Assembly: GCA_009792885.1 (NCBI GenBank)
Contig: WMCF01000016.1
Coordinates: forward strand, 14,156,662-14,220,661
Length of the DNA stretch: 64,000 nucleotides
Reading direction: 5' to 3'
From: Eremophila alpestris peregrina
Lineage: Eukaryota > Chordata > Aves > Passeriformes > Alaudidae
Both the position numbers and the translations under genes were made by a program. Each line of letters starts with the position of its first letter. Positions within the stretch are counted from its first letter, which is position 1. Below are positions 25,201 to 37,020 of the stretch, in pieces. The notes beneath the pieces are model-generated. The model did not search any database, was not told where the DNA came from, and was given only the letters and a program-made list of their open reading frames with translations.

Positions 25201-26714
25201 CCAGTGGGGCTGCTGGATTCAGCTGTTCTTGCTGGATAGTTTATTAATGTTGATGCAAACAGGTGTGTTACCTTTGGAAGGTTTGAGAAAAGGCCCATCA
25301 TCCTTACAGACATGTTTTATACTTCTGCAAAAGGTCACTGTTAACCTGACTATTGAAAAACCCCTCAAAGTCCAGAAGCATAGTCAGTTTAAATGTATTC
25401 TGCCTGCCAGCTGGAGAGAATTCCTAGTTGGCCAATGTATCACTCCTGGCCTCTCTGCTACAGCTGGTGAATGGTCAGTTTTGTAGAGCACTGTGGGTCC
25501 TGCTCTGCCTAATAACCCCAAATTGTTATGCAGCACTTTCTGTTCATAGGTCCTGGGGCACTTTGCAGAAGTACCTCTGTGTTTCACAGGGGCAGTCACT
25601 CAGCTCAAGTGTGCCAGTGGCAAGCTGGAGACTAGAAAATGAGCTCTGCTCTATTAGGCTAAACCTTTGAGCCTATCTAGTCTGTTAGACTAAAACTCAC
25701 TGGTTCTAGAGTAATACTTTCCAGTAGTTACTCCTAATGTGGTAACTGGTCAATTATTACTTGGAGTGCATAGGATAGGGCAAATTCCTGCATCAGTCTG
25801 ATGAGGGTCTGTGCTGAAAGCTAAGTGAGTTCAGGCAAGGAGAAATTCTTAATGTATGGCACTGGAAATGAGCATTATGGATATCTGAGTGGATGCTTGG
25901 GCTCTGATTCAGTCCTGCAGCTGGGAAATGTGCCCTGTTTGTTGTGAGAATGAAGCCCCTTTTGCCTGGGTAAGAAAACCACATCATGGGGAACAAGTGA
26001 GTGTGAGACTTGTCCTGCAGTGAGGGACTTCTTGGGAAGCCATGCAGGGGCAAAGTGTGAGACACTGGTGATTTCTTCTGAGAGAAAAGCAGGTCTGGCA
26101 CTTCTGTGCTCCTTGGGGGACATCCTAAATATGACAGCCAAGGAGAAAACGAAGCCAAAAAGTGCAAGATGTGAGGTGCAAAAGGTTTCCTGTTCTGCTT
26201 TGTGGATTGTCCTGGGTTTTGGTGCAGAGAAGTGAAAGAGGGCAGGATGCCAGGAAACGTGGATCTTGGTTTGTTTTGGTTTATCTTCTCTAAGGTAAGG
26301 GATAGCTATCGAAAGGTCAGGAAAAATTAGTCACCTATTTGCAGAAATAATACAGGTTTGTGAGTGACAACAACAGTTCCAGCCAGAAGCTTTATCTGTA
26401 TGTAAGGAGCAGCCTCCACTGTAAGAGTTTACCGGTGAAAGATGGGGCACAAAGGGGACATCATCCATTTCCATTTGCAGGAGCAGAGCACAGGGGGATA
26501 ACTGGCCTGCTCCAAAGCACACAAGTGACAAGTTAGAGGAGACCTGGCCCTGCCCCAGTGGCACTGGTTGCAGACTGGAGCCAGCTTTGTCTCCCCTCTC
26601 CTGCCCTGCCTCCTGCCCGCTGTGGCTGTAGTAACAGGCTCTTGGAGCTGGGCCATGAGCTGGGGAGAGGCTCACAGCTTGCTGTGCCAGGGCCTCTGCC
26701 AAGTGGCTCCATTA
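22239..26714. other. Unassigned sequence, no gene seen
   Basis: About 4.5 kb with no recognisable exon or transposon. It contains a short CA repeat (22618-22629), a 12-bp tandem duplication of actgaaggagat near 23319-23341, and a small AT hairpin (tttgattaaaaaatcaaa) near 24467-24484. Frames of 118-128 codons at 23452-23864 and 25100-25486 have no known domains. Confidence 0.5.
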
Positions 26715-26955
26715 AGAATTGCTTTCATGATTACAGTGCTTATGCAAGCGGGGAGCAGGCTTTTGGGAGGATGTTTATATTGCACAGATCCTTTATCTGG
26801 CTTGACTATCTCCTCATTACCTGCATCGAAGAATTGCCTGCCTTAGTGGCCAATAAAACTAAATTGCTAAATCCAGCTTTGTGTAACCCTATTTACCTTT
26901 TGTACCAGATTAACCTTTATCATATTTGCAAGTGTGTTGGGAAAGTAACATAAAT
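26715..26955. promoter_or_regulatory. Possible conserved non-coding element
   Basis: This distinct block between more repetitive-looking purine-rich flanks includes gcttatgcaagcgggg, a GATA-type ttatct (26793), ccaat (26850), ccaataaaactaaattgc and tatttaccttttg. It has no usable splice context and only short frames. The texture suggests a constrained non-coding element, but this cannot be shown without alignment. Confidence 0.25.
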
Positions 26956-29900
26956 AGAGGTAGGTGGTGGAGGCAGAGGCCAGCCTGGAAGAGCCAGCAG
27001 TGCCCTGTTTGCCAGGGCAGCACAGATAACAGGAGGCTTGTGCCAGGCAGGGAGTTGAAGAGAAGCTGTTGCCAAGCCAGTACTGATGAATATGATATTT
27101 GAAAGAGTCTTCCACACCTTCTCTGGATTAGTAGAAATGGCTGGGACTTAAGCTAAACACTGAGGAGCCCGAGCACTGCAGAAATAGTTGGTGGGGGAAT
27201 GAGTCCTCAGGGCTGGCATTGGCAGGGAGCTGTCCTGGTGACTTGGCAGCTGGGTCAGTGCCAGCTGCTGTTACCACACTCTTCCCAAAGCACACCCAAA
27301 GCACAGTCACCACCCTGCCACGCTCAGCCTACACCTGGGGCAGCACCAAGGTGCTTGGAGGGATCTCTGTTTTGTGAGCTATGGAAGGACTTCAGGTGTC
27401 AGAGATGGAGGCTGTCTGTTAGGGAATATACTGCAGGGACCCAGGGGAGCAGCTCTGAGGAATGACATCATGGCCTGTGTGTTTGCTGGTGCTAATGACA
27501 GGAGGGTTTCCAAAAGTTCAAGTGTGGGAGCTTCCTGATTTTCTGAGAGCCTGCTCTGTGGGACTCACTTGGAGCAGATCTGGTTTCTTGGTCAGCTCAG
27601 TTACACTGTGATTGAGCAGCTCCTTCTACCTTTCCAGTAGGAAAAAAAATATTATTTTTTGCCTTGAGAATATTTAGCAGTGAACAAAACAAGTACTGCC
27701 TGGGCAAATTATCCCATTCCTTCCTCTCTGCTCCCATGCTTTTTTCCTGCTGATGTACTTAAAACAAGCATATGTCTACACAACTTCATGACAATTACAA
27801 CCCTGGCAAATGTTTCTAGGATAGATTAGTTTTACGAATGGATCTTGCATGCAGTTTGAACTTTGGATTGTGTTAAGATCTTGCTGCTTTAAGTTCAGAT
27901 GTTTCCTAGAAAGTGTGGCTGTGCAAGTTTTGGACTGGGCAGCTGAGAAATCCATTGATTAGTAGCTGTGTGGATACATATCAATTTTTCCCCTAGTGTT
28001 TTATCCTCTCTAAGATTCAGAAAAATAATGGAAAGAGAAAAATATGAATGTATTTTTTCACCGTATTTTAATTTTTATTTTGTGTCAGGATTTCTGGACT
28101 TTTGGAATATTCAGTGAAGTCAAGAACAATTTTTGCAGTATTTGAACAAGCCATTGTGAGCTGAATTGTACCATCACTGAGTTCACAGGGCTGTGTCCCA
28201 TTAAAGGGAAACTGGAGCTCCCCTTGGTTGTCACTCCAGTTTAGTTAAATGGGAGCACTTGTCCTTATGATCTCCTCAAGAGGCCTGTTAAGCTAAACCT
28301 TGTGATTTCAGTTGAGTGCTTTGCCTCATCCTTAGAAAAGGAGGTCCCAACCCGCTTTTTTTCTGGTTATATCTAACAGGGCATGAGGAAAGGAAGAACA
28401 AGGGTGGCAAACACTGCTTGCCTTTAGGGCAAGGTTTCAGGGTCCTGCTGTCCTGAAGCAAAGAGCAAAGGGAGGAAATACCAAGAGAAATCCTATATGT
28501 GCCAGTGTTTCCAGTGAGAGGTGGATCAGAAAGCTCATTCTCCATTTCCACCTGGAAAACTCAGCAATGACCACACTCCCTGCATCCAGGCTGTTCATCC
28601 TGAGTGGAACTGAGCTTCACCAAGTTCTGAGCCTGGGATGAGGTTTGGAAATGGAGAATTGAAGCCATGGGAATCTGGGACCCTAGAATAACTTGCATTT
28701 GAGTGCAGACTGACTATTTTGAACTCTTTCCATCCTACTGAGCTGCTAACAGCAGGAGTGTGACTTGCCCTCAGCTCCTGCTTGGACACAGCCCTGTGCC
28801 AGGAGAGGAGAGGTGGAGCAGCAGAGACATGTTTTCCCTCAGCCTCTTGGGATGCATCTTGGCTCCTTAGCTGGGTGCTTGCCTAGCCCTGCTTATTGCT
28901 GGTGGCTCTTGAGAGAGAAGCATTTGCTTTGTTCTCTTCAGAGACACCTGGGATGCAGAGAAGGTGAAGTTCCTGTGCATGCAGAGGGAGAGCTGGGTCT
29001 CAGAGCTTCCCCAAGGGTTGTTACCCCTGTTGAAACAGGCACGTGCTTAATCTATTTGTTGAACAAAAGCCTCCAGTGCTCCATGTGTTAGTGGACAGTG
29101 ATAGGCCTAGTCACAAGTGGCACAGTTTACATGGCATTTTTCAGCAGCAGGTCTGCAGTTTTGGCATTTTTTCCCCCCCTAAATCATTTAAGAGAGTTAC
29201 ATCACAGAAAATGCAAGTTCAGTGGAAATTTTACTGTCCTGGACTTGGCAACTTCTACAGAGCAAGCAGCAGCCAAGCAGATAATCCTATCTTCTCACAT
29301 CTGGGACTTTGTCCTTCTTGCCTGACATGAATTTGGTCATGATGTCTGTTTATGTGCTGGCTCCTTTAGATGCTGGTGAGGACAAAGATGCTGGGAGGGT
29401 GTTGAGGAGGAAAAGAATGATGACAAAGACCTGCAGCTGTTGGTTAACCAGTCTCACTTGCAAACAGGGGCTAATAATAACTCCAGAGACTGGCTGTTGA
29501 CAGGACTGGGGTTTGCTTGAATAGTGAAATAATGCATAAACTCTGTTCTGAAGCTCAGGAGGTAGAGGTATTTTCAAGCTTTTGTTCCCCATGAAGTTTT
29601 GGATATCTTTGCCAAAAAAAAAAATCAAAAGAGCATTTGCAATTGTTGGGTGAAAAGTCCTTAAGCAAAACTGTTGGTCACTAAAGTGAAAAATTTGCCT
29701 GTTCCCTCAACAATTACCATCTTGTTTCCAGACCCATAAGGTGCATGTCCTAGGAATAGAATAAAATGCAAGTTGGCCACAAATGTTTCCATAAAAGTGT
29801 TTTCATTAGAAAATTTTGTTAGAATTGAGACCTTTGTGTGAAAGGATCAGATTTAATTAATTTCCTGTTCTTAAGTGGTTGTGAAAACAAGTTTAAGGTC

Positions 29901-32900
29901 TCAGACATATGTTTCTTTTTTTATGAAGAGGAATTTTGTATTTTTTCCCCTCATTCCCAATCTTGGCACAAAAATCTATTTGAATGAAACTTTTATTTGA
30001 AGTTTTAAGAAGTTCCTGGAAAAAATGGCAATCAAATAAGAGGAAAAGGTCAGGCCTTTGTGTGTCTGGCTGCTTCCAGCTCCCTGTCAGTGCTGCACTG
30101 CAGGGCACGGAGCTGTCACTGAGGTCTGTCCCATGCCACTGGTGGCACGTAGGCCAGAGCAGGGAGGGGAGCACAGGCAGGGCCCTGTGAGTGCAGTCCT
30201 TGTGCCATTGGGGAGGTGAACAGTCTGTGGCTGCTTTAAGCCATGCAGGGGACAATCAGGAGCTGGGAGGACACACAGCCCTTGGGATGAGTACTGAGTT
30301 ACCTGGATGTGCTTTCCCACCTGTCCCAGGTGCTGGAGGTAACTTCCAAGCCTGTGCAGAGCAGTCTCCAGGAGGGGTTTGTTTTGCTACATGATGTAAC
30401 CCCATTCCACACTGCTAAAGGGGCCTTTTAAACACCTGACAGTTGTCACTGTGTGAAATGCTGTGCTTTCCTGAAAACATAAATGTGATTTATGGCTGCT
30501 GTCCTGCCCTCTTCAGCATCAGGGAGCATGGCTAGATCAAAGCAGCTCTAAACTCTGTGAATTCAAGAAGCTGGTGATCTTCTCTCCCTTTTCCTAAACT
30601 TTGGCTGGATAATCAACCTGCTGAAGCCAGAGAAAGGGCTTCTGTTGAATGTAATGGCTCTATTCTGTAGGCCAGATTTGCACTAGCATGTTTCAACCTC
30701 TCCTCTAACATTTGGAATAAGCCTTTTCACCAGTTTCCCAGGACGTGAGGGCTTGAGAAAACTCAGAGTAGCACAGGGGATGTGTGAGTGAGTCACTTGG
30801 TGCGTGGAGCCTTCACCCAGTCATGCCCAGGTTTTCCACATGGTTTGGAGCAGACAGGTTGTGTTGTGGAACAGAGGCAGATGAGTCAGCTGGTGATGGG
30901 CTGTGACTGTCCCTGGCAGATGTGAGCCTCCCTGTGCTCTGTGGTGACTGATCTCTTCACGTGGGGTCTGCAAACCTGGACACATCTGGCCTGGACCCAG
31001 CCCCAGTGGACAGATTAACTTAAATGATGGGAGAGGACTTCTCCTTGCTTCTGTCCTGATTGCAGACACACTGACAGGCCAAAAATACAGATATTTGGGG
31101 AGTTATGGCAGAGTCTGAGTAGACTCCCACCTCGTTCTTGCTTATGTCCCTTGTCTACTTTTTAATCCATGGTTTCAGGTGCATCCTGAGACAGATGATG
31201 TTCCTGGCCTGAGACTGCCACAAGTCCAAAGGTTCCTCATCTGTCCAGCTTGAGTTCCTACTGGCACTGTTCTCTCATCCTGCAATAATGTGTGGCTTAA
31301 ATGACATTGCCACTGCCAGAACTGCTGCTGCCACTGTGCGGGAGCCCTCCTGGAGCTCATTGCAAAAAATGGAAAAAAACATTAATAGTTTGGGAATGTA
31401 TCCCTGTTTATGCTTAGCTGCTACCTGTATTAAACCCAATTGCTACTGAAGCCAAAAGCTCTTGCTGTTCCCTGGGGCACCAGGGTTCACAAGGGAGAGG
31501 GTTGCAGATGTATCTTATCCATTTCTGCTTTTTCAGCTGATAGTCTTCCCAGGTGGCTCATCCTGAGAGAGGGACAGATCAGGAGGGACTGGTGATACTG
31601 GGGCTTGTTGTTAAAGCAAATAGGAGGGGCTCTGTCAAAGTATAACACAGCAGGATGTGGAAAACAGTTTTTTCTATCTCATTTGGAGTAGCTGAGAACA
31701 GGATGGGGATGCTCTGAACTTCCTATGTTATGTCTGTCACTTTTCTCCACTTTTCCTTGCATACTTGCCAAGCTCTTGGTATCTTGACTGTAACTGGTCT
31801 GCAGCAGGGAGATGGAATTTGTCCTGAACCTTTCCCTTTCATTGCAGCCCACCAATCTTTTATCTTCTGTCACACAGAGATAAATATTGGTTTCAGAATT
31901 AAAGACCATGTCAGGAATAGACTCCAGTTTGTCTTAATAAGTTCATACAATTTGTTTCTTATGATGATATTAATAAACATCTCTCATCTCAATGCATACT
32001 CTGAGCATGGGTAGGAAACAAAGCCATCCTGACAGCCACAGCTGTGCTGTGCTCCCCTCAGCTTGGGGAGGGTGTTGCTGAGCCCCACAGCCTGGCCAGA
32101 AACCTCTGCCTTTTCCCAGGAAAGTTCTCTGCTCTAGACCACACAGATGCCTGACTGGATCAGGAAAGTCTCTGTAACTCCATCTCCTAAATCACTGCTC
32201 TATGACTACAAATTTTCACAATTTATCCATTTAAAAAACCAGAACACCAAAAAATTTGGCAGATTGAACTTGATTTAGTAAGATAGAACTCTCCTTCTCA
32301 GTGGAGGCTTATCAGAGCCTTTAAGTGTTTTGTGAGGTTTCTTCTTTCTCTACTCAATTTTGCTACCATCTACTTGTACCTGATATTTTATAAAGGAAAT
32401 ACTTTGTGGCAGCTGTAGAACAGCTATTTTAAGCAGGAGCTTCCTGCAGTCAAATCAGGCCATCACTGCTCTGCCCAGTCCCACTGTTCTTCTCTGAGGG
32501 GAAAAGGAGCAGAAGCCTCTCCCTGGCAGGTTCCCATTACCTGGCCTTCACATGTAACTGTGCTGGGAACATGTTCTTCCTTTGCCCATGGTGCTGGCCT
32601 TCAACTTTGGCTTTTGGGGGCTGCATCCACCTCCTCGAGTTCTGCTACAGAGAACCTCAGAGCAGAGGAAGTGAGAGGTCCTGCATGAGGAGAAAGATGA
32701 GGCCATTGACAAACTGACATGGCCAGAACTTGTCCCCTAATTCCTGGGGGACAGCTGGAGCCCCTGTTTGGTCCTGAAAGAAAACTCTTCCTTGCTCAGA
32801 CCAAGCAGCCTGGGGTGATGCTTGGATTATTTGTTTTGCTGTTCCACCTACAGTCTTTCAATCCCCCAAAATCCCCTTCAGAAGAAGGGACTGGTGGTTG

Positions 32901-35900
32901 GAGGCAGCCTGGAACAGAATTAGCAGGGTTGGAGAGGGAAGCAGTTTGACTGTCTTGTCCTGTTTGATCCTTTACCATAAAGTTATTTATTCTTCATGCT
33001 GTTTTTCTTAGGACCAACTGAGATAATTAAGAGTATACAAAGATAGAACTCCATTCATCTGAGGTTCTCTGTAGCTTGGGAATGGTGTTGGCTTGTCTTA
33101 AAGCTCCTCTCCCTTGCTTTCCTTTAAGTGCTTTGCTTCTGGCACAGGTTATGTGAAGGGTTCTACCTGACCCTGGCCAGGGACAGGAGCCAAGTGCATT
33201 GTCCAAGGCCCCAGGGTGAATCCATGGCATGATCAGAGCCCTCAGCTATGAATTCCTGTTCCTCAGCCCTCCCACTCCCCTTCTTGACCCTAGTGTTTTG
33301 TACCCTTTCACACAGTCATTATCTCCTGGTTCTGAGGCCTGTTTTTCAGGGTGAGTGACAGGAGATGTGCTGCATGAGGGAGTTAATCTCACTGTGAGAG
33401 GAGCTCTGCAACAGTGTAGGAAAACTGAAGAAGTGTCATTATTTTTCTTCTCCTGTGTAAGTCCTTGGTTTTCCAGAGCAGTGCCTGGGATGTGCTGCAG
33501 AGAATCCACGAGTGGGCTGTCACATGCTGCAGTGTAGGATCTCCAGATGAGGAAATCCCTGCAGGATGGTGCTGATATTCTCTGGGAATACTGGACCTGA
33601 GTGCACTGTGGTAACCCCCCAAGGCTGTATTCTGTCTTCCAAGCAGACCAAACCTGCTTTTTCCAGGCCTCATTTCTGCCATTCCATCCCTGTACCTTGA
33701 GCAATTCAATTATTAATTTTTGTCCAGTTTAGGCTCTTCTGCTGTGACAGAAACCTCATGGAAGTGAAATATTCCTGGTGGGTTTCCAGCCCTCACAGAA
33801 GTAAAGTTCTAGTTCCTTGAGATCCCCTCAGCCCTTAAGGTATCCAGTCATGCAGTATTGCCATTTAATGGAAAAATTGGTGCAAGTTTTGCTCTCCAAT
33901 GCCCTGCAACAATTGTAAGCACCAAGGCTCAGACAGTCAGAGCCACTTGTTGAGTCAAGGTCATCTCCTGAGCTGTGCCCCTTGAGGAGATCAGGGTAAA
34001 GCTACACCATGTTCCTGGTTATGTGTGTATTTTGGGGTAGTGACTACCCCATAAGACAGAGTTATCCTTTGAAGGTTTATGTCCAAGTTCTACATTTTTA
34101 GTATTTTTATTTTTGTAGTATCCAATGAAGAAAGCTCTACTTGCACAAAAACTGTCCTGGCAAAGCAAATCTCTTTCCAGCTGGAAGAAGCTGTAAAGCT
34201 GCCATAGTCTAACTTTGTCTCTAGTGCAAATCAATTTTTTCTGAGCCATAGGTGTAGGAACTTGCTCTGCTGGCTGATGTGGGTGCTTGAAAGCACACAC
34301 AGGCACCAGGAATCTGCATTTGGGGAATATGTATACGTGTAGTATGACAACTCATTCAGTCTTTTTGGCACTGCTAGGAAAGGCAACCCCTGCTCTATAG
34401 CAGTGATGCTTATTCTTTTGACAGCCTGATTACTGGCCTACAGATGGAAACCCCAAGTCCTTGACTCCTGAAATTCTTTGTAAAAACACTTCCACCAAAA
34501 CCAGACCTGGGTTTGATCTGCAGTCTGAAATATTTGACTAGAACTTCAAAGTGAGTTTGAAGAGGAAGGGTTACTTGATAGAATTGATGTTGCAATTCAC
34601 CTGATTCTTTTCCAGCTCTAGATATTTCTGACATTGATGTTGTAACCTCATTTCTAAATACCCCTGTTTCCTAAATATTTGGCATTTGGCCTTGTTTTTT
34701 ATTGGATTCTTCTGAAAAGTTAGTACTTACCTAATCACTTTGATATAAACACTCAGTGAATCATGGCAGGGGTCTTCTATATAAATTTATATATGCTTAC
34801 AAGAAATAAGGCCATGATCTAAAGGCTGTTCTGATCAGTGTCAGTGTGCAGGAAGTCAATGTTAATGTCTTTTTGATGATTTTTATAGCATAACGAAGCT
34901 GTTAACAGTAGTGCTCTCCCAAATCATGACATGTCATTACAACCCAGCAACAATAATGACATCTTAGTTTGTTCTGTTAGTGCCCATTGCCTTGAACTGC
35001 TCAGTTTAAAGGTCCAATCTAGCTTGAAGTTGAAAGATAGTTTGGTTCATTATAGAAGCAAAGTTCTCTGGACTCACTGGCTGTAGTATTTCTGCCTTGA
35101 ACAGAACTTTTCAAAGGTTGAAGATAAGGCTGAAAGCTCCACTTATAGGAAGACTTCAAGGATTTCTCTCTTCCTCCATTCCCCTCCACCCCAGCCATAA
35201 AAGAGAACAGTAACTTTCTGCCCAGCTTGGAGGTGGTTCTTTTAAAATCAGATACAGACTTATCCCCAAGCTCCTGAGACTGGGAGTTGTGGGCCTGTTT
35301 GGATATTTAATGTAGAGAAGCTGGCCAATACAACACTGAAACTACCTTGGGTTTGGAGGCATCAGGTACTTGGCTGGTGACAGTGGGGACTCACAGGTCA
35401 GGGAAGGTCCAAATGAGTTTGTGTGCAGGAGATACCCTTTGCTATCCCACAGCCACTTTGTGGAGACTCAGTCCCATCTAATGAGGTAAAAATTGATCTT
35501 TTTCCTCTTTTTTTGTAAGCTTGCTTTACATGCTGTTTTCAGATAAATGTGCTCAGAAATTGCAAATTATAGATGGCCAGCAAAGCAGTATCTGCTCTGT
35601 CCCTCTGGAACTGGGCACAGCAGAGGAAGCAAGGCTGGGAGAGTTGGCATGATGTTGGGCAAAGCCTGCTACAAAGCCAATATGTTTGTGACCATGCACA
35701 GATAAGGTCTTGCACTCCAACAGTACTTCAGATTCAAAGGGGTCACTGAAGAAATTATATGCACACAAGCTTTATCTCTCCACTGGAATGGTGTTCTCTG
35801 AGGCAGTGCTGATAAACCAGGTGATGTTATTTTGAATGGTTTATCAGGACAGGAAGTGAAAAATGCTTACTACTTGCTTAATGTCCAAAGTGACTAACTC

Positions 35901-36751
35901 TGGAGGCACAATCAGCAGCTATTTGCCTATCACCAGCTCATTGGGAATAGGCCTGTTTCCAAGAGCAGCCACAAAGTCTTTGGTGATGACTCTGATTTGG
36001 GCTCTGTGTGTTAAATTATTTCAAATCCTGCTCCCTAAAATGGTGCAGTGCCTCAGTGTGGCCTGCATTCTGCCTTGTTGAGTCAGACATCACCTCCTGA
36101 GGAGCTCATGTTCTCCTGTGGGACCTCTGCTCAGCACTGCCCACACCCAGCCCTGCTGTGCTCCAAGAAGGGCAAGGCATAGCCTGGGGCCAGGTGGTGG
36201 CAAGCTGTGCTTATGATCTTTGTTTCTATGGCTACCAGGATGATGAGTTCCCATCCAAACAGCAGCCAGATGACTTTCCCTCCATCCCCTTTGCCTGCTT
36301 GTACACTGCAGTACTGGTCAGGACCTGCCTCTGAGTAATCCACTTGCCTTCTCTAGAGGGTGTCATCCTTAAAAGAACAGTGACACATGGTTTGATACAA
36401 ACTAAGAAAATATATCCTTAAATAACCAGGGCAGGTGTTGAAATCTTATTCTTTAGAGCTGTAGTCTTCAACATTTTTTGATGGCATGCTTCTTTTACTT
36501 GAAAGTTGCCTTTAGGCAGAACATCCTTAGTAGATCCATCATGTGAACATTATCCATTATTCCAGTGCCCCACTCAGGATTTTTTTCAGCTTGGTGCTTC
36601 TAATACTTGAAGAAATGTCCTTATACTCTTTGTTCTCTTTGCCATCTTTTCACTGAGAGAGTGTCTGTAAGGAAACACCATCCAAGATGTTTTGGGTGCT
36701 TTATCTGTGCAGTGATGGTAACAGGGAACAGCTGTAAGTACATAGTATGTA
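26956..36751. other. Unassigned sequence, no gene seen
   Basis: Nearly 10 kb with no recognisable gene, RNA or transposon. Landmarks are an A11 run at 29614-29624, an AT-rich stretch at 27990-28110 and a 16-bp AT palindrome at 34778. The longest open frame is 152 codons at 33246-33704 on the minus strand. It has no known domain and overlaps another minus-strand frame. Confidence 0.5.
34778..34793. repeat. 16-bp perfect AT palindrome
   Basis: tatataaatttatata is fully self-complementary. In AT-rich DNA this can arise by chance and may mark an easily melted site. Confidence 0.6.
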
Positions 36752-37020
36752 GTGCCATTTTCTCTTATCCTGTCTTTTGTCACCTGGGAGCAGAGGTTCA
36801 GGGAGTTGTAGAGGCTGGTAAGATCCCCACAACCTCCTTTTCTGCAGGCCATCAGTTCCCTCAGCCACTTCTTGCAGGACTTTTTCTTTAGATCCTTCAG
36901 CAGCTTTCTTGCCCTTCTCTGGGCACAATGCCTTTCTTGTAGTAAAGGGGCCCAATTCCAAATCAGAATGAAAGAAGGAAGGAACCTTGTTAGGCAAAGA
37001 TGTGACAGGACCAGCATCAT
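36586..37020 (-). pseudogene. Open frame over CR1 ORF2 (reverse transcriptase) C-terminal relic
   Basis: A 144-codon ATG-initiated minus-strand frame crosses the CR1 relic. Residues about 20-75 resemble the region just after the CR1 reverse-transcriptase domain: a WAP motif, then AQRRARKLLKDL, KKSCKKWLREL, DLTSLYNSL and CSQVTKDRIRENG. The CR1 protein family has similar blocks at the ORF2 C-terminus. A nearby second frame (KRRLWG) preserves a segment that this frame lost, showing compensating frameshifts. The remainder (C-terminal ~70 residues) is unrelated or unrecognisable. It lacks the catalytic reverse-transcriptase and endonuclease domains, so it is a relic rather than an active gene. Confidence 0.6.
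36752..36962 (-). mobile_element. Ancient CR1 LINE, ORF2 3' region
   Basis: On the minus strand this reads as a diverged CR1 ORF2 end: 'ttgggcccctttactacaag' (CR1 'tctgggcccctcagtacaag'), 'cccagagaagggcaagaaag', 'aagtcctgcaagaagtggct', 'ctgagggaact', 'ctctacaactccctgaa', then 'ctcccaggtgacaaaagaca' and 'ggataagagaaaatggc'. The order matches the CR1 C-terminal ORF2 segment. There is an internal deletion between the 'gggcccc' block and the 'cagagaaggg' block. No 3' terminus is visible, so both ends are lost. Similarity may continue weakly to about 36555. It is more decayed than the other copies and is probably the oldest. Confidence 0.85.
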
